Positions 26,082 to 34,565 are shown, counted from the stretch's first letter. The stretch is DNA of 64,000 nucleotides from WJLY01 sp964562405 (GCA_964562405.1 CAZLTC010000001.1:1-64000), one strand, 5' to 3'. The notes: generated by a model from the letters alone, not told the origin. Translations and numbers: made by a program.

Positions 26082-28452
26082 ACGCAAGCACGTGAGCGCG
26101 TCCGCTTCTGGTCTCAAGTACGTTGGCTCCTCCGCCACGCGCATCGACGGACTGCCCAAGGTCTCGGGCAGCGCCACGTTCGTCGACGACATCGACTTCG
26201 GACCGGGCCTGCTTCACGCGGTCATCGTGGAGAGCCCACACGCCCACGCGAGCATCGTCTCCATCGATAAGTCGGCCGCCGAGGCCGTGCCCGGTGTCGT
26301 CCGCGTCGTGACGGGAGAGGACTTCCCATACAGGTTCGGCCTCTACATGAAGGACCGGCACATCTTCGCGATGGACAGGGTCAGGTTCGTCGGAGAGCAG
26401 GTGGCCGCCGTCATCGCGCGCGACCTCAAGACGGCGCAGCGGGCCGCCGAACTCGTGCGCGTGGAGTACGAGGAGCTGCCGGCGCTGTTCGATCCGATGG
26501 AAGCTGTAGCCGAGGGGTCGTGCCTCCTGCATCCGGACATGTGCGACTGCGAGCGCGTCCCGTGGTTCTTCCCCGAGCCCGACACGAACGTCGCGCACTG
26601 CAGGCGCACGCGGAAGGGCGACGTCCAGGGGGGCTTCGAGGAGGCCGACATCGTACTCGAGGACACTTACACGGTGCCGCGCTATGCGCACTGCGCCATA
26701 GAGCCGCACGTGGTAGTGGGGCTTCACGACCACTCGGGACGACTCACGCTCTGGTCGGCGTCGCAGTCACCACACACGCAGCGCAACCTCTTCGCCGAGA
26801 CGCTCGCGCCGCTCGGGCTCACGCACAAGGACATCAGGGTGGTGACGCCCTATGTCGGAGGCGGGTTCGGAGGGAAGGCCGGCGTCACGATGGAGATCAT
26901 AGGCGCCGCGCTCGCCACCGCGGTCAAGGGTCGGCCGGTCAAGCTGCGCTGGACGCGCGAGCAGGAGTTCTACAATACCTACCAGCGCCAGGCTGTCGTG
27001 GCGAAGCTCAAGATCGGGGCGAAGAAGGACGGTACCCTCACGGCCATCGAGCACACGCTCTACTGGGACGCCGGGGCCTACGTCGAGTACGGCGCGAACG
27101 TGGTGAACGCCGTCGGCCTCTCTGCCACAGGACCGTACCGCATCCCGAACGTGAAGATCGACTCGTACTGCATCTACACGAACCTGCCGCCCGGCGGGCC
27201 GTATCGCGGGTTCGGTTACTCGGAGTTCCACTTCGGGCTCGAGTCGCACATGACCCGGCTTGCTCAGGAGCTGGGGCTTGACCCGGTCGAGTTTCGCAAG
27301 AGGAACGCGATTCGCGAAGGCGACACGCTTGCCTACGGCGCGAAGATGAACCCGAGTGGGCTCCTGGAGGCCATCGACAGGGCGGCGGCCGCCATCGGCT
27401 GGGGCGAGAGCACCGAGCCGTCGGGACCGGGCAAGCTCGTCGGCAAGGGTTTCTCGCTCATGTGGAAGGCGCCGGCCATGCCACCGAACGCGGCCTCGGC
27501 CGCGTTCCTCAAGTTCAGCGAGGACGGGAGCATCAACATCACCGTCTCGGGCATGGAGATCGGGCAGGGCTATCTCACGGCGATGGCTCAGATTGCCGCG
27601 GAGGTTCTGTCCGTTCCCACGGAGAAGATCCGCGTCGAGACGCCCGACACCGACCGCAACCCGTACGAGTGGCAGACCGTGGGGTCGCACGTGACGTGGG
27701 GGTGCGGCAACGCCGTGAAGGATGCGGCGATCGAGGCGCGCGAGAGGATCTTCGACGTCGTGAACAGGGGCAAGGGTCTTCCCGTCGACGCGCTCTACCT
27801 CGAGGATGAGAGGGTGAAGAGCCGTCTGGACCCCGACTTCGAGCTTCCGCTTCGCGACTTCGTCATCTACGGCATCCAGATGGCGGACGGCACCTTCCGC
27901 GGCGGCCCCATCATGGGAAGCGGGATGTTCATGCCGGAGTTCACGTCGGCCCTGTCCGACCCGGCGACGAGCCAGGGCGGACACCCGAACGTGCACTACA
28001 CCGTCGGGGCGGCTGGCGTCGTGCTCGAGATCGACCGCCAGACCGGCAAGATGGACGTCCTCAGGACGGCGCTCGCCGTCGACGTCGGCAAGGCCATAAA
28101 CCCCGACCTCGTGGAGGGACAGATAACGGGTGGGCTCCTGCAGGGTCTCGCAACGGTGCTCTACGAGGACATGCGGTTCGACGAGAAGGGGAGGATGCTG
28201 AACCCCAACTTCACCGACTACAAGATACCCACCACGATGGACACCCCGAGGGAGACGATACCCATCATCGTCGAGGTCCCGCAGCCCGACGGCCCGTTCG
28301 GCGCGCGCGGCGTGGGGGAGCACACGATGATCCCCGCTGCACCCATGGTCGCCAACGCGGTCGCGGACGCTACGGGCATACGCCTCAAGTCGATGCCCAT
28401 CACCGCGGAGAAGGTCGCCCTGGCGATCGCTGAACGCGAGCGGAATCGATAG
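26074..28452 (+). CDS. Xanthine dehydrogenase family, molybdopterin-binding subunit
   Basis: A 792-residue CoxL/XdhA-type catalytic subunit that hydroxylates a substrate carbon using water and molybdenum-molybdopterin. It shows GGGFGGKAGVTME (cofactor and substrate channel), PYRGFGYSEFH (the Arg-containing loop; it lacks the CoxL AYxCSFR motif, so it is not form I CO dehydrogenase) and GARGVGEHTM with the catalytic Glu near the C-terminus. Length is normal. No XdhC-type sulfuration factor is in the cluster; a stand-alone MOSC protein lies at 36.7 kb. The stop is only 11 bp from the convergent protease gene. Confidence 0.94.
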   Translation: MAERKHVSASASGLKYVGSSATRIDGLPKVSGSATFVDDIDFGPGLLHAVIVESPHAHASIVSIDKSAAEAVPGVVRVVTGEDFPYRFGLYMKDRHIFAMDRVRFVGEQVAAVIARDLKTAQRAAELVRVEYEELPALFDPMEAVAEGSCLLHPDMCDCERVPWFFPEPDTNVAHCRRTRKGDVQGGFEEADIVLEDTYTVPRYAHCAIEPHVVVGLHDHSGRLTLWSASQSPHTQRNLFAETLAPLGLTHKDIRVVTPYVGGGFGGKAGVTMEIIGAALATAVKGRPVKLRWTREQEFYNTYQRQAVVAKLKIGAKKDGTLTAIEHTLYWDAGAYVEYGANVVNAVGLSATGPYRIPNVKIDSYCIYTNLPPGGPYRGFGYSEFHFGLESHMTRLAQELGLDPVEFRKRNAIREGDTLAYGAKMNPSGLLEAIDRAAAAIGWGESTEPSGPGKLVGKGFSLMWKAPAMPPNAASAAFLKFSEDGSINITVSGMEIGQGYLTAMAQIAAEVLSVPTEKIRVETPDTDRNPYEWQTVGSHVTWGCGNAVKDAAIEARERIFDVVNRGKGLPVDALYLEDERVKSRLDPDFELPLRDFVIYGIQMADGTFRGGPIMGSGMFMPEFTSALSDPATSQGGHPNVHYTVGAAGVVLEIDRQTGKMDVLRTALAVDVGKAINPDLVEGQITGGLLQGLATVLYEDMRFDEKGRMLNPNFTDYKIPTTMDTPRETIPIIVEVPQPDGPFGARGVGEHTMIPAAPMVANAVADATGIRLKSMPITAEKVALAIAERERNR

Positions 28453-28463
28453 CGCCGCGCTGC

Positions 28464-30929
28464 CTATCTCACAAGCACCATCTTCCGCGTCTTGACGCCG
28501 CTCGCGGTCTCCAGCCTCAGGAAGTAAACGCCGGAACCGACATCCTCGCCGCGGTCGTCGGTGCCGCGCCACGTGAGCGAGTGCGGTCCTTCCTCGCGCG
28601 GTCCGTCCACGAGCACGCGCACGAGCCTCCCCGCCGCGTCGTAGACGGCCAGTCTCACGTCCGATGGCTCGGGCAGCGAGAACGAGATGGTCGCCGCCGG
28701 GTTGAACGGATTCGGGCGGACGGGCTCGAGCCTCACGGCATCGACGGTCTCACTCGAGTCGATGTCGCTCGCGGTGTAGTTGAGAGCCCACAGCTCGACG
28801 TCGTCGATGTTCCAGCCGCAGTATCTCCACCCACCGTCGGTCTCGCCCATCGTCCACCGCACGTAGACGGAGCCCTCGTTGTCGGCTATGTCGGAGATGT
28901 CGTAGCTGACCTGGGTCCACGCGCCGTCCGAGACGGTGTCGGTGTTCTCCCACACGGTCACCCAGTTCGCTCCGTCCGTGCTCACTCGCACGTACGCGTG
29001 GTCGTAGTTCGCGTCCTCGACGCCCAGCCAGCGCCAGAAGATCAAGCGCACGCCGGCGAGGCCGGTGCAGTCGATTGCGCCTGTTGTCAGGTGAGTCTCG
29101 GAAAGCCAGTTCGGATAGTCGCCGGACAGGTTGTAACCGTAGACGTTCGCGCCAGTGTGCCCGCTCGTCGGGTCGGGCGCCCCGTTCTCGCCTCCACCGC
29201 CCGTCGGCTGCCCGTAGGCCCACTGCCCCCCGGTCGTCCAGCCGGGGTCGGACGCCATCGTCCACTCGCGCCGGAGCGTCCTCTCGCCGACGAAGAGCTT
29301 GAACGTGCGCGTGGCGTCGCCGAGATGGTGCGAGAGGTCGGTGAATTGCAGCGTCGCCTCATACGCGCCTTCCGCAAGAAGCTCCGCAGCGGCGTTAGGG
29401 GTTGCGACGACCTCTCCCGTGACACCGCCGGGCAGTGTGCCACCCGTGTCGCCCGAGAGCGTCAGCCACGTGCACGATGCATCAAGAGTGACCTCGTAGT
29501 CGGTCGCTCCTCCTTCGTAGGTGAACTCGAAGCTCGCCCCGGCGGGCGAGAAGGGGCCGCCTACCGGTCCTTCCGAGCCCGCGGCTCCGTCGGGCTCCAC
29601 GCGGAGGCCGGCGTTGTTTGTGAGCGCCTTGATGCAGAAGTTGGCGGTCGGATCGAATGTCGTGAGGTCGACCCATCCGCCGCCGTCCCGGTAGTAGCTC
29701 TCGCCCGGGCTCGCGGACGACTCGACGATCGTGCGGTAGCTTGCGCCGAGGAGCACCGGCACGTCGGACGTCGCGTCGTAGGGCTGACCGCCGCGCGAGA
29801 GACTAACGTAGACGTAGAAGTCGTCGCCCTCGGTCACGATCACGGGCGCGTCGAGGTCGACCGTGTGAAACCCACGGAACTCGAAGCTCCCGCTCTGCGT
29901 GGTCAGCTGGTCCACGAGCGCGCCACCCTCGAACCCGCCGTAGACGGCGATCGTGTAGTCGACGCTGTCGGCGGCCGTGAAGAAGCTGACGGCGTTCACG
30001 AACTCGCCCGACTGTGAGACGAACGCGTTCATGGCCTCCTCCACGTCAGTCATCGTCTCACGCCACCCGTGGTAGTCGTGGTAGTAGACGTGGTCGTAGC
30101 GCATCGGCTCGACGTCAACGAACGACACCGCTCCCATGAACGGCTCCTGACCGCACCACTTGTCATAGTAGGAGATCCAGAAGTAGCCACTCTCGCCCCA
30201 GCTCGCGCCCCAGCTGTTCTTGATGAGCCACGCGCCGGGGTGTGGAGCCGGCGTGATCTTGGCGTCGTCCCATCCGACTATCGCGACGGCATGGTTGGGC
30301 GGCGTCGAACTCGTCGGCGGCTGGTAGTGGATGTAGTTGCTGATGAACTGACTCTCGTAGTCGAGGCAGGTCCCCACGACGCCTTGCGTCATCACCGCTT
30401 CCTTGATGGTGTCGATGTTCGAGAGGTCGGGCCCAGCGACGTGCCACTCGACGTGCCTGGGGTAGTAGTAGTGCCAACCCTGGCCTGACCTTTCCGGAGG
30501 GTTCGTATAGGACTGGCCGTCGACGTCGCGAACGGCGCCCTCGCCCCTCGAGAGATAGGCCGTGGCGACGAGGTAGTCGCCGCCCTGGTGCACGACGAGT
30601 CCCGAGCCCGCGGGCGGCTCGATGTCGTCGTTGTTGTGTTCGTTGAAGCCGTTCCACCAGTCCAGATGGTACTCGGCGAGGTTGGGTTCCCCGGACTCAC
30701 CGTTCGCTTCCCAGGCGCCCGTCATGAGCAGGTTGCCCTCGATCGACGCCATCGTGCCGTGCGTCCAGCAGGTGCCTCCGGTCTGCGACTTGACCGAGGT
30801 TACATAGTCCTCTCCACCGACGTCGCGCAGGTCGAACGAACTCGGGAGCTGGCAGGTCGCGAGTGACGGGGACAGGCCGAGGGCCGCCACGGCGGCAAGC
30901 GCCGACAGCGCTCGGGTGGCAGAGGGCAT
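28464..30929 (-). CDS. Secreted papain-like (C1A) protease with lectin-like and C-terminal sorting domains
   Basis: An 821-residue exported protein. After a signal peptide (about residues 1-26) comes a papain-fold domain (about 27-270) with Cys54 in GGTCWTHG, His213 in PNHAVAIVGW and Asn238 in KNSWGASWG. Then come a lectin-like domain (about 275-440) as often found fused to bacterial C1A enzymes, a BACON-like Ig segment (about 450-555), a jelly-roll domain rich in Trp and Gly (about 560-715), and a C-terminal FlgD Ig-like/T9SS-type sorting module (PNPFNPAATISFSLP to SGVYFLRLE, about 735-821). AAGGAG precedes the ATG and a good promoter lies upstream. It is probably cell-surface or released; no T9SS component is visible in the window. 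Confidence 0.92.
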   Translation of the reverse strand: MPSATRALSALAAVAALGLSPSLATCQLPSSFDLRDVGGEDYVTSVKSQTGGTCWTHGTMASIEGNLLMTGAWEANGESGEPNLAEYHLDWWNGFNEHNNDDIEPPAGSGLVVHQGGDYLVATAYLSRGEGAVRDVDGQSYTNPPERSGQGWHYYYPRHVEWHVAGPDLSNIDTIKEAVMTQGVVGTCLDYESQFISNYIHYQPPTSSTPPNHAVAIVGWDDAKITPAPHPGAWLIKNSWGASWGESGYFWISYYDKWCGQEPFMGAVSFVDVEPMRYDHVYYHDYHGWRETMTDVEEAMNAFVSQSGEFVNAVSFFTAADSVDYTIAVYGGFEGGALVDQLTTQSGSFEFRGFHTVDLDAPVIVTEGDDFYVYVSLSRGGQPYDATSDVPVLLGASYRTIVESSASPGESYYRDGGGWVDLTTFDPTANFCIKALTNNAGLRVEPDGAAGSEGPVGGPFSPAGASFEFTYEGGATDYEVTLDASCTWLTLSGDTGGTLPGGVTGEVVATPNAAAELLAEGAYEATLQFTDLSHHLGDATRTFKLFVGERTLRREWTMASDPGWTTGGQWAYGQPTGGGGENGAPDPTSGHTGANVYGYNLSGDYPNWLSETHLTTGAIDCTGLAGVRLIFWRWLGVEDANYDHAYVRVSTDGANWVTVWENTDTVSDGAWTQVSYDISDIADNEGSVYVRWTMGETDGGWRYCGWNIDDVELWALNYTASDIDSSETVDAVRLEPVRPNPFNPAATISFSLPEPSDVRLAVYDAAGRLVRVLVDGPREEGPHSLTWRGTDDRGEDVGSGVYFLRLETASGVKTRKMVLVR

Positions 30930-31009
30930 CGTCGTGCTCCTTCCTGGGGGTGTGGCCGGGGGGGAGTGTCACATCGGGCCCAAGGGAGCCACGTCCGGAC
31001 CCGCGTCCA

Positions 31010-31038
31010 ATCATACAGCCGGATGCGCGGCGAGGCAA
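31010..31038 (-). promoter_or_regulatory. Sigma-70-type promoter of the C1A protease gene
   Basis: Read on the minus strand, TTGCCT (31038-31033) and TATGAT (31015-31010) are separated by exactly 17 bases. Transcription would start near 31003, giving a leader of about 75 bases before the start codon at 30929, which has GGAAGGAG. A GC-rich 8-bp hairpin (GGCCCCGC/GCGGGGCC, 31056-31074) lies just upstream of the promoter. Confidence 0.7.
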
Positions 31039-31120
31039 GGGGATGGTCCCGGTTCGGCCCCGCACGGCGGGGCCGCCTGCCCGGATTCAACTCTGGCAGG
31101 AAGCGCTGCCGCGCAAGAGA

Positions 31121-31148
31121 ACACCCCGCTCCCTGAGGAGCGGGGTGT
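31121..31148 (-). terminator. Intrinsic terminator of the secreted PPC-like protein gene
   Basis: A perfect 12-bp stem (ACACCCCGCTCC / GGAGCGGGGTGT) with a 4-base loop lies 28 bases beyond the stop at 31177. On the minus strand it is followed by TCTCTTG, a partial U-rich tail. It separates this transcript from the protease gene downstream. Confidence 0.75.
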
Positions 31149-31176
31149 CCGGTGTTCTGCGATCAGACGATGGGGC

Positions 31177-32223
31177 CTAGCGATACAGGGCCTTGATCGT
31201 CGTCCAGCTCGCGTCCTCGACCGGCGAGTACGCGCTGCCCTCGACCTCCAGTACATACTCGGTGCCGCAGGGGCACGCGCCCCAGTCGGCCGGCATGGCG
31301 GCAATCCACCAGGTGCCGGCGGTCAGGAACGAGCTGAACTCCTTCACGAAGTAGGCGTCGCTGATCGCGTAGTAGGTGAAGCTTGTGATCAGAGCGCAGT
31401 CGTCCGGGGCTATGAACCCGAATACCATCGGGTACCCGGAGCACATGCGAAGCGTTACCTGGGCGTCCTCAACCAGGACCACCTCGTACCAGTCGGTCTC
31501 GCGATAGGTGGACGTGCCGAACGCGTAGACGCCGGTCTCGCCGCAGATCGTCAGGACCGGAGCGGCCGGGATCGACTCGAAGACCGGCGGCGTGGAGTTG
31601 CAGCCGCCGTTGTAGACGTCGTCGTAGTCGGTGCCACAGGTCGGCTCGCCCTCGATGAAGGCGCCGGCCGGGCAAAGCGGCTGGCATGGCTCGGGGCATC
31701 CCGCATCGTAGATGTGGAGCTCATAGACGCCGGACTCGCCGCCGTAGCCGTCGACCACGATGTAGTAGTTGTTGCCTGCGGCCAGGTACAGGCCCTCCAG
31801 CTTGGACCTGAAGGCGAGCGCGCAGCCGGAGAAGTCGTCGTTGCACGCGTACGGCGCACCGGGCGTGTACATGTTCTCGTACACGTAGACCTTCGTGTCG
31901 TAGCCCGAGTTGCACAGGTCGATGTCGACGCAGATGTCATCCTCGGGGGTGAAGACGTAGACGACGTCCGGAGACGTCGAGCCCGTGTACGTGCACACCT
32001 CGTCGTAATCGTCGATGTTGTCCGACGTGTCGCCGGTGTCGTCGAACGGCAGCGCGGGAATGACCCACGCGGTGGCGATCGTCTCTCCGCCTTCTCTGCC
32101 GTCTCCGGGAGCGTTGCTGGGAACCGGCTTCTTCGCTTCGAGCTTGTTCGTAACGGGAACTGCCGCGCTGCATGCCATCGCGGCCACGAACAGCAGAACC
32201 AGAGCTATGGTAGCGAACTTCAT
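31177..32223 (-). CDS. Secreted Cys-rich protein with PPC-like beta domains
   Basis: A 348-residue exported protein. The signal peptide ends near AAMACSAAV; it may be lipidated at that Cys, though the lipobox is weak. The mature protein has two similar beta-sandwich segments of the bacterial pre-peptidase C-terminal type: the first runs from about residue 50 to 165 (PDVVYVFTPEDDICVDIDLC, then YDTKVYVYENMY), the second from about 215 to 330 (TDWYEVVLVEDAQVTLRMC). A Cys-rich hinge sits between them (CPEPCQPLCP ... CGTDYDDVYNGGC). No catalytic domain is seen. AGGAGG lies 6 bases upstream of the ATG. Likely a surface or matrix protein; function unknown. Confidence 0.75.
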   Translation of the reverse strand: MKFATIALVLLFVAAMACSAAVPVTNKLEAKKPVPSNAPGDGREGGETIATAWVIPALPFDDTGDTSDNIDDYDEVCTYTGSTSPDVVYVFTPEDDICVDIDLCNSGYDTKVYVYENMYTPGAPYACNDDFSGCALAFRSKLEGLYLAAGNNYYIVVDGYGGESGVYELHIYDAGCPEPCQPLCPAGAFIEGEPTCGTDYDDVYNGGCNSTPPVFESIPAAPVLTICGETGVYAFGTSTYRETDWYEVVLVEDAQVTLRMCSGYPMVFGFIAPDDCALITSFTYYAISDAYFVKEFSSFLTAGTWWIAAMPADWGACPCGTEYVLEVEGSAYSPVEDASWTTIKALYR

Positions 32224-32233
32224 TGCCAGCCTC

Positions 32234-32299
32234 CTATCGTCGTGCAGGCGGTACACAAACTGGACACCACTGACAGCGCCAGCAGTCGATGAGCGTCAT
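32234..32299 (-). CDS. Possible 21-residue Cys/Trp-rich upstream ORF
   Basis: On the minus strand an ATG preceded by AAAGGAGG (2-base spacing, shorter than ideal) opens a 21-codon frame encoding CWRCQWCPVC in its middle. Its TAG stop is embedded in the AGGAGG of the secreted-protein gene. Such placement could couple translation or act as a leader peptide. The short spacing and lack of comparison make this tentative. Confidence 0.3.
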   Translation of the reverse strand: MTLIDCWRCQWCPVCVPPARR

Positions 32300-32424
32300 C
32301 GCCTCCTTTCCGGAACCGGTCCGCGCGGGGTTGCCAGTGGCAACCCGAATGTGGCAGTCTATTCGCTCGAGTTCGTCTCTGGTCGGCTGATGAGGACGCT
32401 CAAGCGAAACGGTGGGCGAATGGG

Positions 32425-32454
32425 ACGGTACTGCAGCTCTCCCTCGTGTGTCAA
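32425..32454 (-). promoter_or_regulatory. Candidate promoter of the secreted PPC-like protein gene
   Basis: TTGACA (perfect -35, 32454-32449 on the minus strand) is followed after 18 bases by TACCGT, a poor -10. Transcription from here would give a leader of about 195 bases containing the 8-bp palindrome and the small upstream ORF. Confidence 0.4.
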
Positions 32455-32558
32455 GCGCGTGTTCCGCGCTCGCCCCGAAGAATGGCCGAACGGAAACTCA
32501 ATCTCTGGACGCTGACCGCGCATTCGTGAATCAGCCTGCGCGATTGGAGAAAGCGCTC

Positions 32559-33893
32559 GTGAGAGACGGGACCGGCGAGGTGACTGGAGTCACCACAGAT
32601 CTGCAGCCGCCGCGGCGACTCAGTGAGGCGGCCCGGGCGTGGTGCCTGTACGACTGGGCCAACTCCGCGTTCGTGACGACGGTCACGGCCGCTCTGTTCC
32701 CGCCGTTCTTTCGCTCTCTCGCCACTGCGGCGGGCTTGAGCGCGAGCCGCGCGACGGCCTACTGGGGCTACACCTCCTCCGCGGCGCTCCTTCTCATAGC
32801 TCTCGTGGCGCCCCTGCTCGGGGCCACCGCCGACCACACGGGCGGCCGGAAGCGGTACATGGCGGCCTTTGCGGGGCTCGGGATCGTATTCACGGCGTCG
32901 TTCTTCCTGATCGGCGAGGGCGCCTGGCAGCTCGCCTCGGCCCTCTATGTGGTGGCGGCGTTCGGATTCGCCGGGGCCAACGTGTTCTACGACTCGTTTC
33001 TGCCTCACGTTGCGGCCCCGCCGGACGTCGACCGAGTCTCTGCCACCGGCTTCGCGCTGGGGTATCTGGGCGGCGGCGTGCTGCTCATTCTGAACGTGCT
33101 CTGGGTCTCCCGTCCGGGCCTGTTCGGCATGCCCGGCACCGGGTTCGCCGTTCGAGCCTCGTTCGTGAGCGTGGCCGTCTGGTGGGCGCTCTTCTCTATA
33201 CCGTTCTTCAGGTTCGTTCCGGAGCCGGGAGTCGCCCGGCGCGCGGGCAGCCACCTTCCCGCCCTGCTGGAGGGACTCTCGCGCCTTGTCGGCACGGTGA
33301 GACAGGTGAAGCGGTACCGTCAGCTGAGCCTCTTCCTGGTCGCGTTCTGGATCTACACCGACGGCGTGGGGACCATCATCCGCATGGCCACCGCATACGG
33401 AAGCGAGATAGGGATCGGCATGACCGACATGGTCATCGCGCTCATCGTCACGCAGATCGTCGGCATCCCGTGCACCATGATCTTCGCCCGGCTCGCGCGG
33501 CTGATCGGCGCCAAGCGCTCCATCCTGCTGACTCTGGGCGTCTACACGGTCGTCGCGCTGTCGGCTTACCACATGAAGACGGCCGCGCACTTCTACGCCC
33601 TCGCGTTCTCCGTCGCTACCGTTCAGGGCGGCTGCCAGGCTCTGAGCCGCTCTCTGTTCGCCAGGATGGTCCCGAAGGGAAGCACGTCCGAGTTCTTCGG
33701 CTTCTACAGCACAAGCTCCAAGTTCGCGGGCGTCTTCGGACCCCTCGTCTTCGGGCTCTTGACTCACGCCACAGGGCAGAGCCGGCTCGGGATAGTCTCC
33801 GTCGTGGCGTTCTTTCTGGTAGGGGCGGCGGTCCTGTCGCGCGTCAACGTGGAGGAGGCCGAGATGGCGGCCGATCGTCCCCTTCGTGTATAA
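32559..33893 (+). CDS. MFS transporter, UMF1 family
   Basis: A 444-residue major facilitator protein with about 12 membrane helices. The N-terminal WCLYDWANSAFVTTV motif is the signature of the UMF1 (Atg22-like) family, and a GATADHTGGRKRYMA loop between helices 2 and 3 is the MFS cytoplasmic motif. A GTG at 32559 with GGAGA 9 bases before is the best start; another GTG at 32526 and an ATG at 32412 are in frame without ribosome sites. The substrate of bacterial UMF1 proteins is unknown. Its stop codon overlaps a TATAAT box for the next gene. Confidence 0.9.
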   Translation: MRDGTGEVTGVTTDLQPPRRLSEAARAWCLYDWANSAFVTTVTAALFPPFFRSLATAAGLSASRATAYWGYTSSAALLLIALVAPLLGATADHTGGRKRYMAAFAGLGIVFTASFFLIGEGAWQLASALYVVAAFGFAGANVFYDSFLPHVAAPPDVDRVSATGFALGYLGGGVLLILNVLWVSRPGLFGMPGTGFAVRASFVSVAVWWALFSIPFFRFVPEPGVARRAGSHLPALLEGLSRLVGTVRQVKRYRQLSLFLVAFWIYTDGVGTIIRMATAYGSEIGIGMTDMVIALIVTQIVGIPCTMIFARLARLIGAKRSILLTLGVYTVVALSAYHMKTAAHFYALAFSVATVQGGCQALSRSLFARMVPKGSTSEFFGFYSTSSKFAGVFGPLVFGLLTHATGQSRLGIVSVVAFFLVGAAVLSRVNVEEAEMAADRPLRV

Positions 33894-33894
33894 T
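33889..33894 (+). promoter_or_regulatory. Consensus -10 box for the O-methyltransferase-like gene
   Basis: A perfect TATAAT overlaps the TAA stop of the MFS gene, 36 bases upstream of the next ATG. The -35 position 17 bases upstream does not match TTGACA, so strength is uncertain. Confidence 0.45.
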
Positions 33895-33930
33895 GTCGCC
33901 GTCCTGAGGCTTGGCGAAAGGAGCGATCAC

Positions 33931-34521
33931 ATGATACGCGACATGCCGCGCGCGGTCCGGAAGCGAATACGCTTTCTCGAGGAGCTGGGCGCGAGCCAGA
34001 AGCGCGACGACATGCTGTCCTACGACAGACTCCGGCAGGTTCCGCCCGCCACCGGGCGGTTCCTGGCTATCCTGGCGTTCGCCGCGCCCGAGGGGCGCTG
34101 GATAGAGGTCGGAACGAGCGGCGGGTACTCCGCCCTGTGGCTGAGCCTCGCGGCAAGGGAGAGGGGAGCGGGCATCACGACGTTCGAGATCTCCGAGAAG
34201 AAGGCGGAGCTGGCCCGCGAGTCGTTCAGGACCGCAGGTGTCGAGGACGTCGTGACCATGGTAGTCGGCGACGCCGTGGAGCACCTCGGGGATTGCTCCA
34301 ACATCGCGTTCTGCTTCCTGGACACCGAGAAGGACCTCTACGGCCCCTGCTACGATCTGACGGTGCCGAGGATGGTGACCGGCGGCATCCTGGCCGCCGA
34401 CAACGTCATCAGCCACGAGGAGGTCTTGAGACCTTGGACCGAGGCCGCGCTCGGGGACCCCCGCGTGGATGCGGTGGTCGTGCCCGTGGGGTCAGGCGTC
34501 CTGGTCGCAAGGAAGATCTAA
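33931..34521 (+). CDS. O-methyltransferase-like SAM-dependent methyltransferase
   Basis: A 196-residue class I methyltransferase of the O-methyltransferase 3 (catechol/caffeoyl-CoA type) family. It has the SAM motif WIEVGTSGGYSALWL, the acidic FEIS loop, a GDAVEHL segment, and metal-site-like FLDTEKDLY and AADNV motifs (the D...D-N triad of cation-dependent members). AAAGGAG precedes the ATG at 33931. The substrate is unknown. Confidence 0.85.
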   Translation: MIRDMPRAVRKRIRFLEELGASQKRDDMLSYDRLRQVPPATGRFLAILAFAAPEGRWIEVGTSGGYSALWLSLAARERGAGITTFEISEKKAELARESFRTAGVEDVVTMVVGDAVEHLGDCSNIAFCFLDTEKDLYGPCYDLTVPRMVTGGILAADNVISHEEVLRPWTEAALGDPRVDAVVVPVGSGVLVARKI

Positions 34522-34565
34522 CCCGGCGGTCGGACGCAGCCGGCGTCCGGATCGGAGCCCTGCCC

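Larger units (their letters stand above)
32224..32558. other. Divergent intergenic region
   Basis: These 335 bases separate the minus-strand secreted protein from the plus-strand MFS transporter. They hold the small upstream ORF at 32234-32299, a palindrome GGGTTGCC-AGT-GGCAACCC at 32328-32346 (possible operator or hairpin in the minus-strand leader) and a candidate minus-strand promoter at 32425-32454. I see no convincing promoter for the transporter. Confidence 0.5.

Noticed and set aside
26767..28572. Long minus-strand open frame opposite the molybdenum hydroxylase subunit
   Set aside because: The plus-strand protein has complete family motifs; the antisense frame has none.
28581..30017. 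Plus-strand open frame of about 480 codons opposite the C1A protease gene
   Set aside because: The minus-strand protease has a full catalytic triad and a good promoter; this frame is Arg/Val-rich and featureless.
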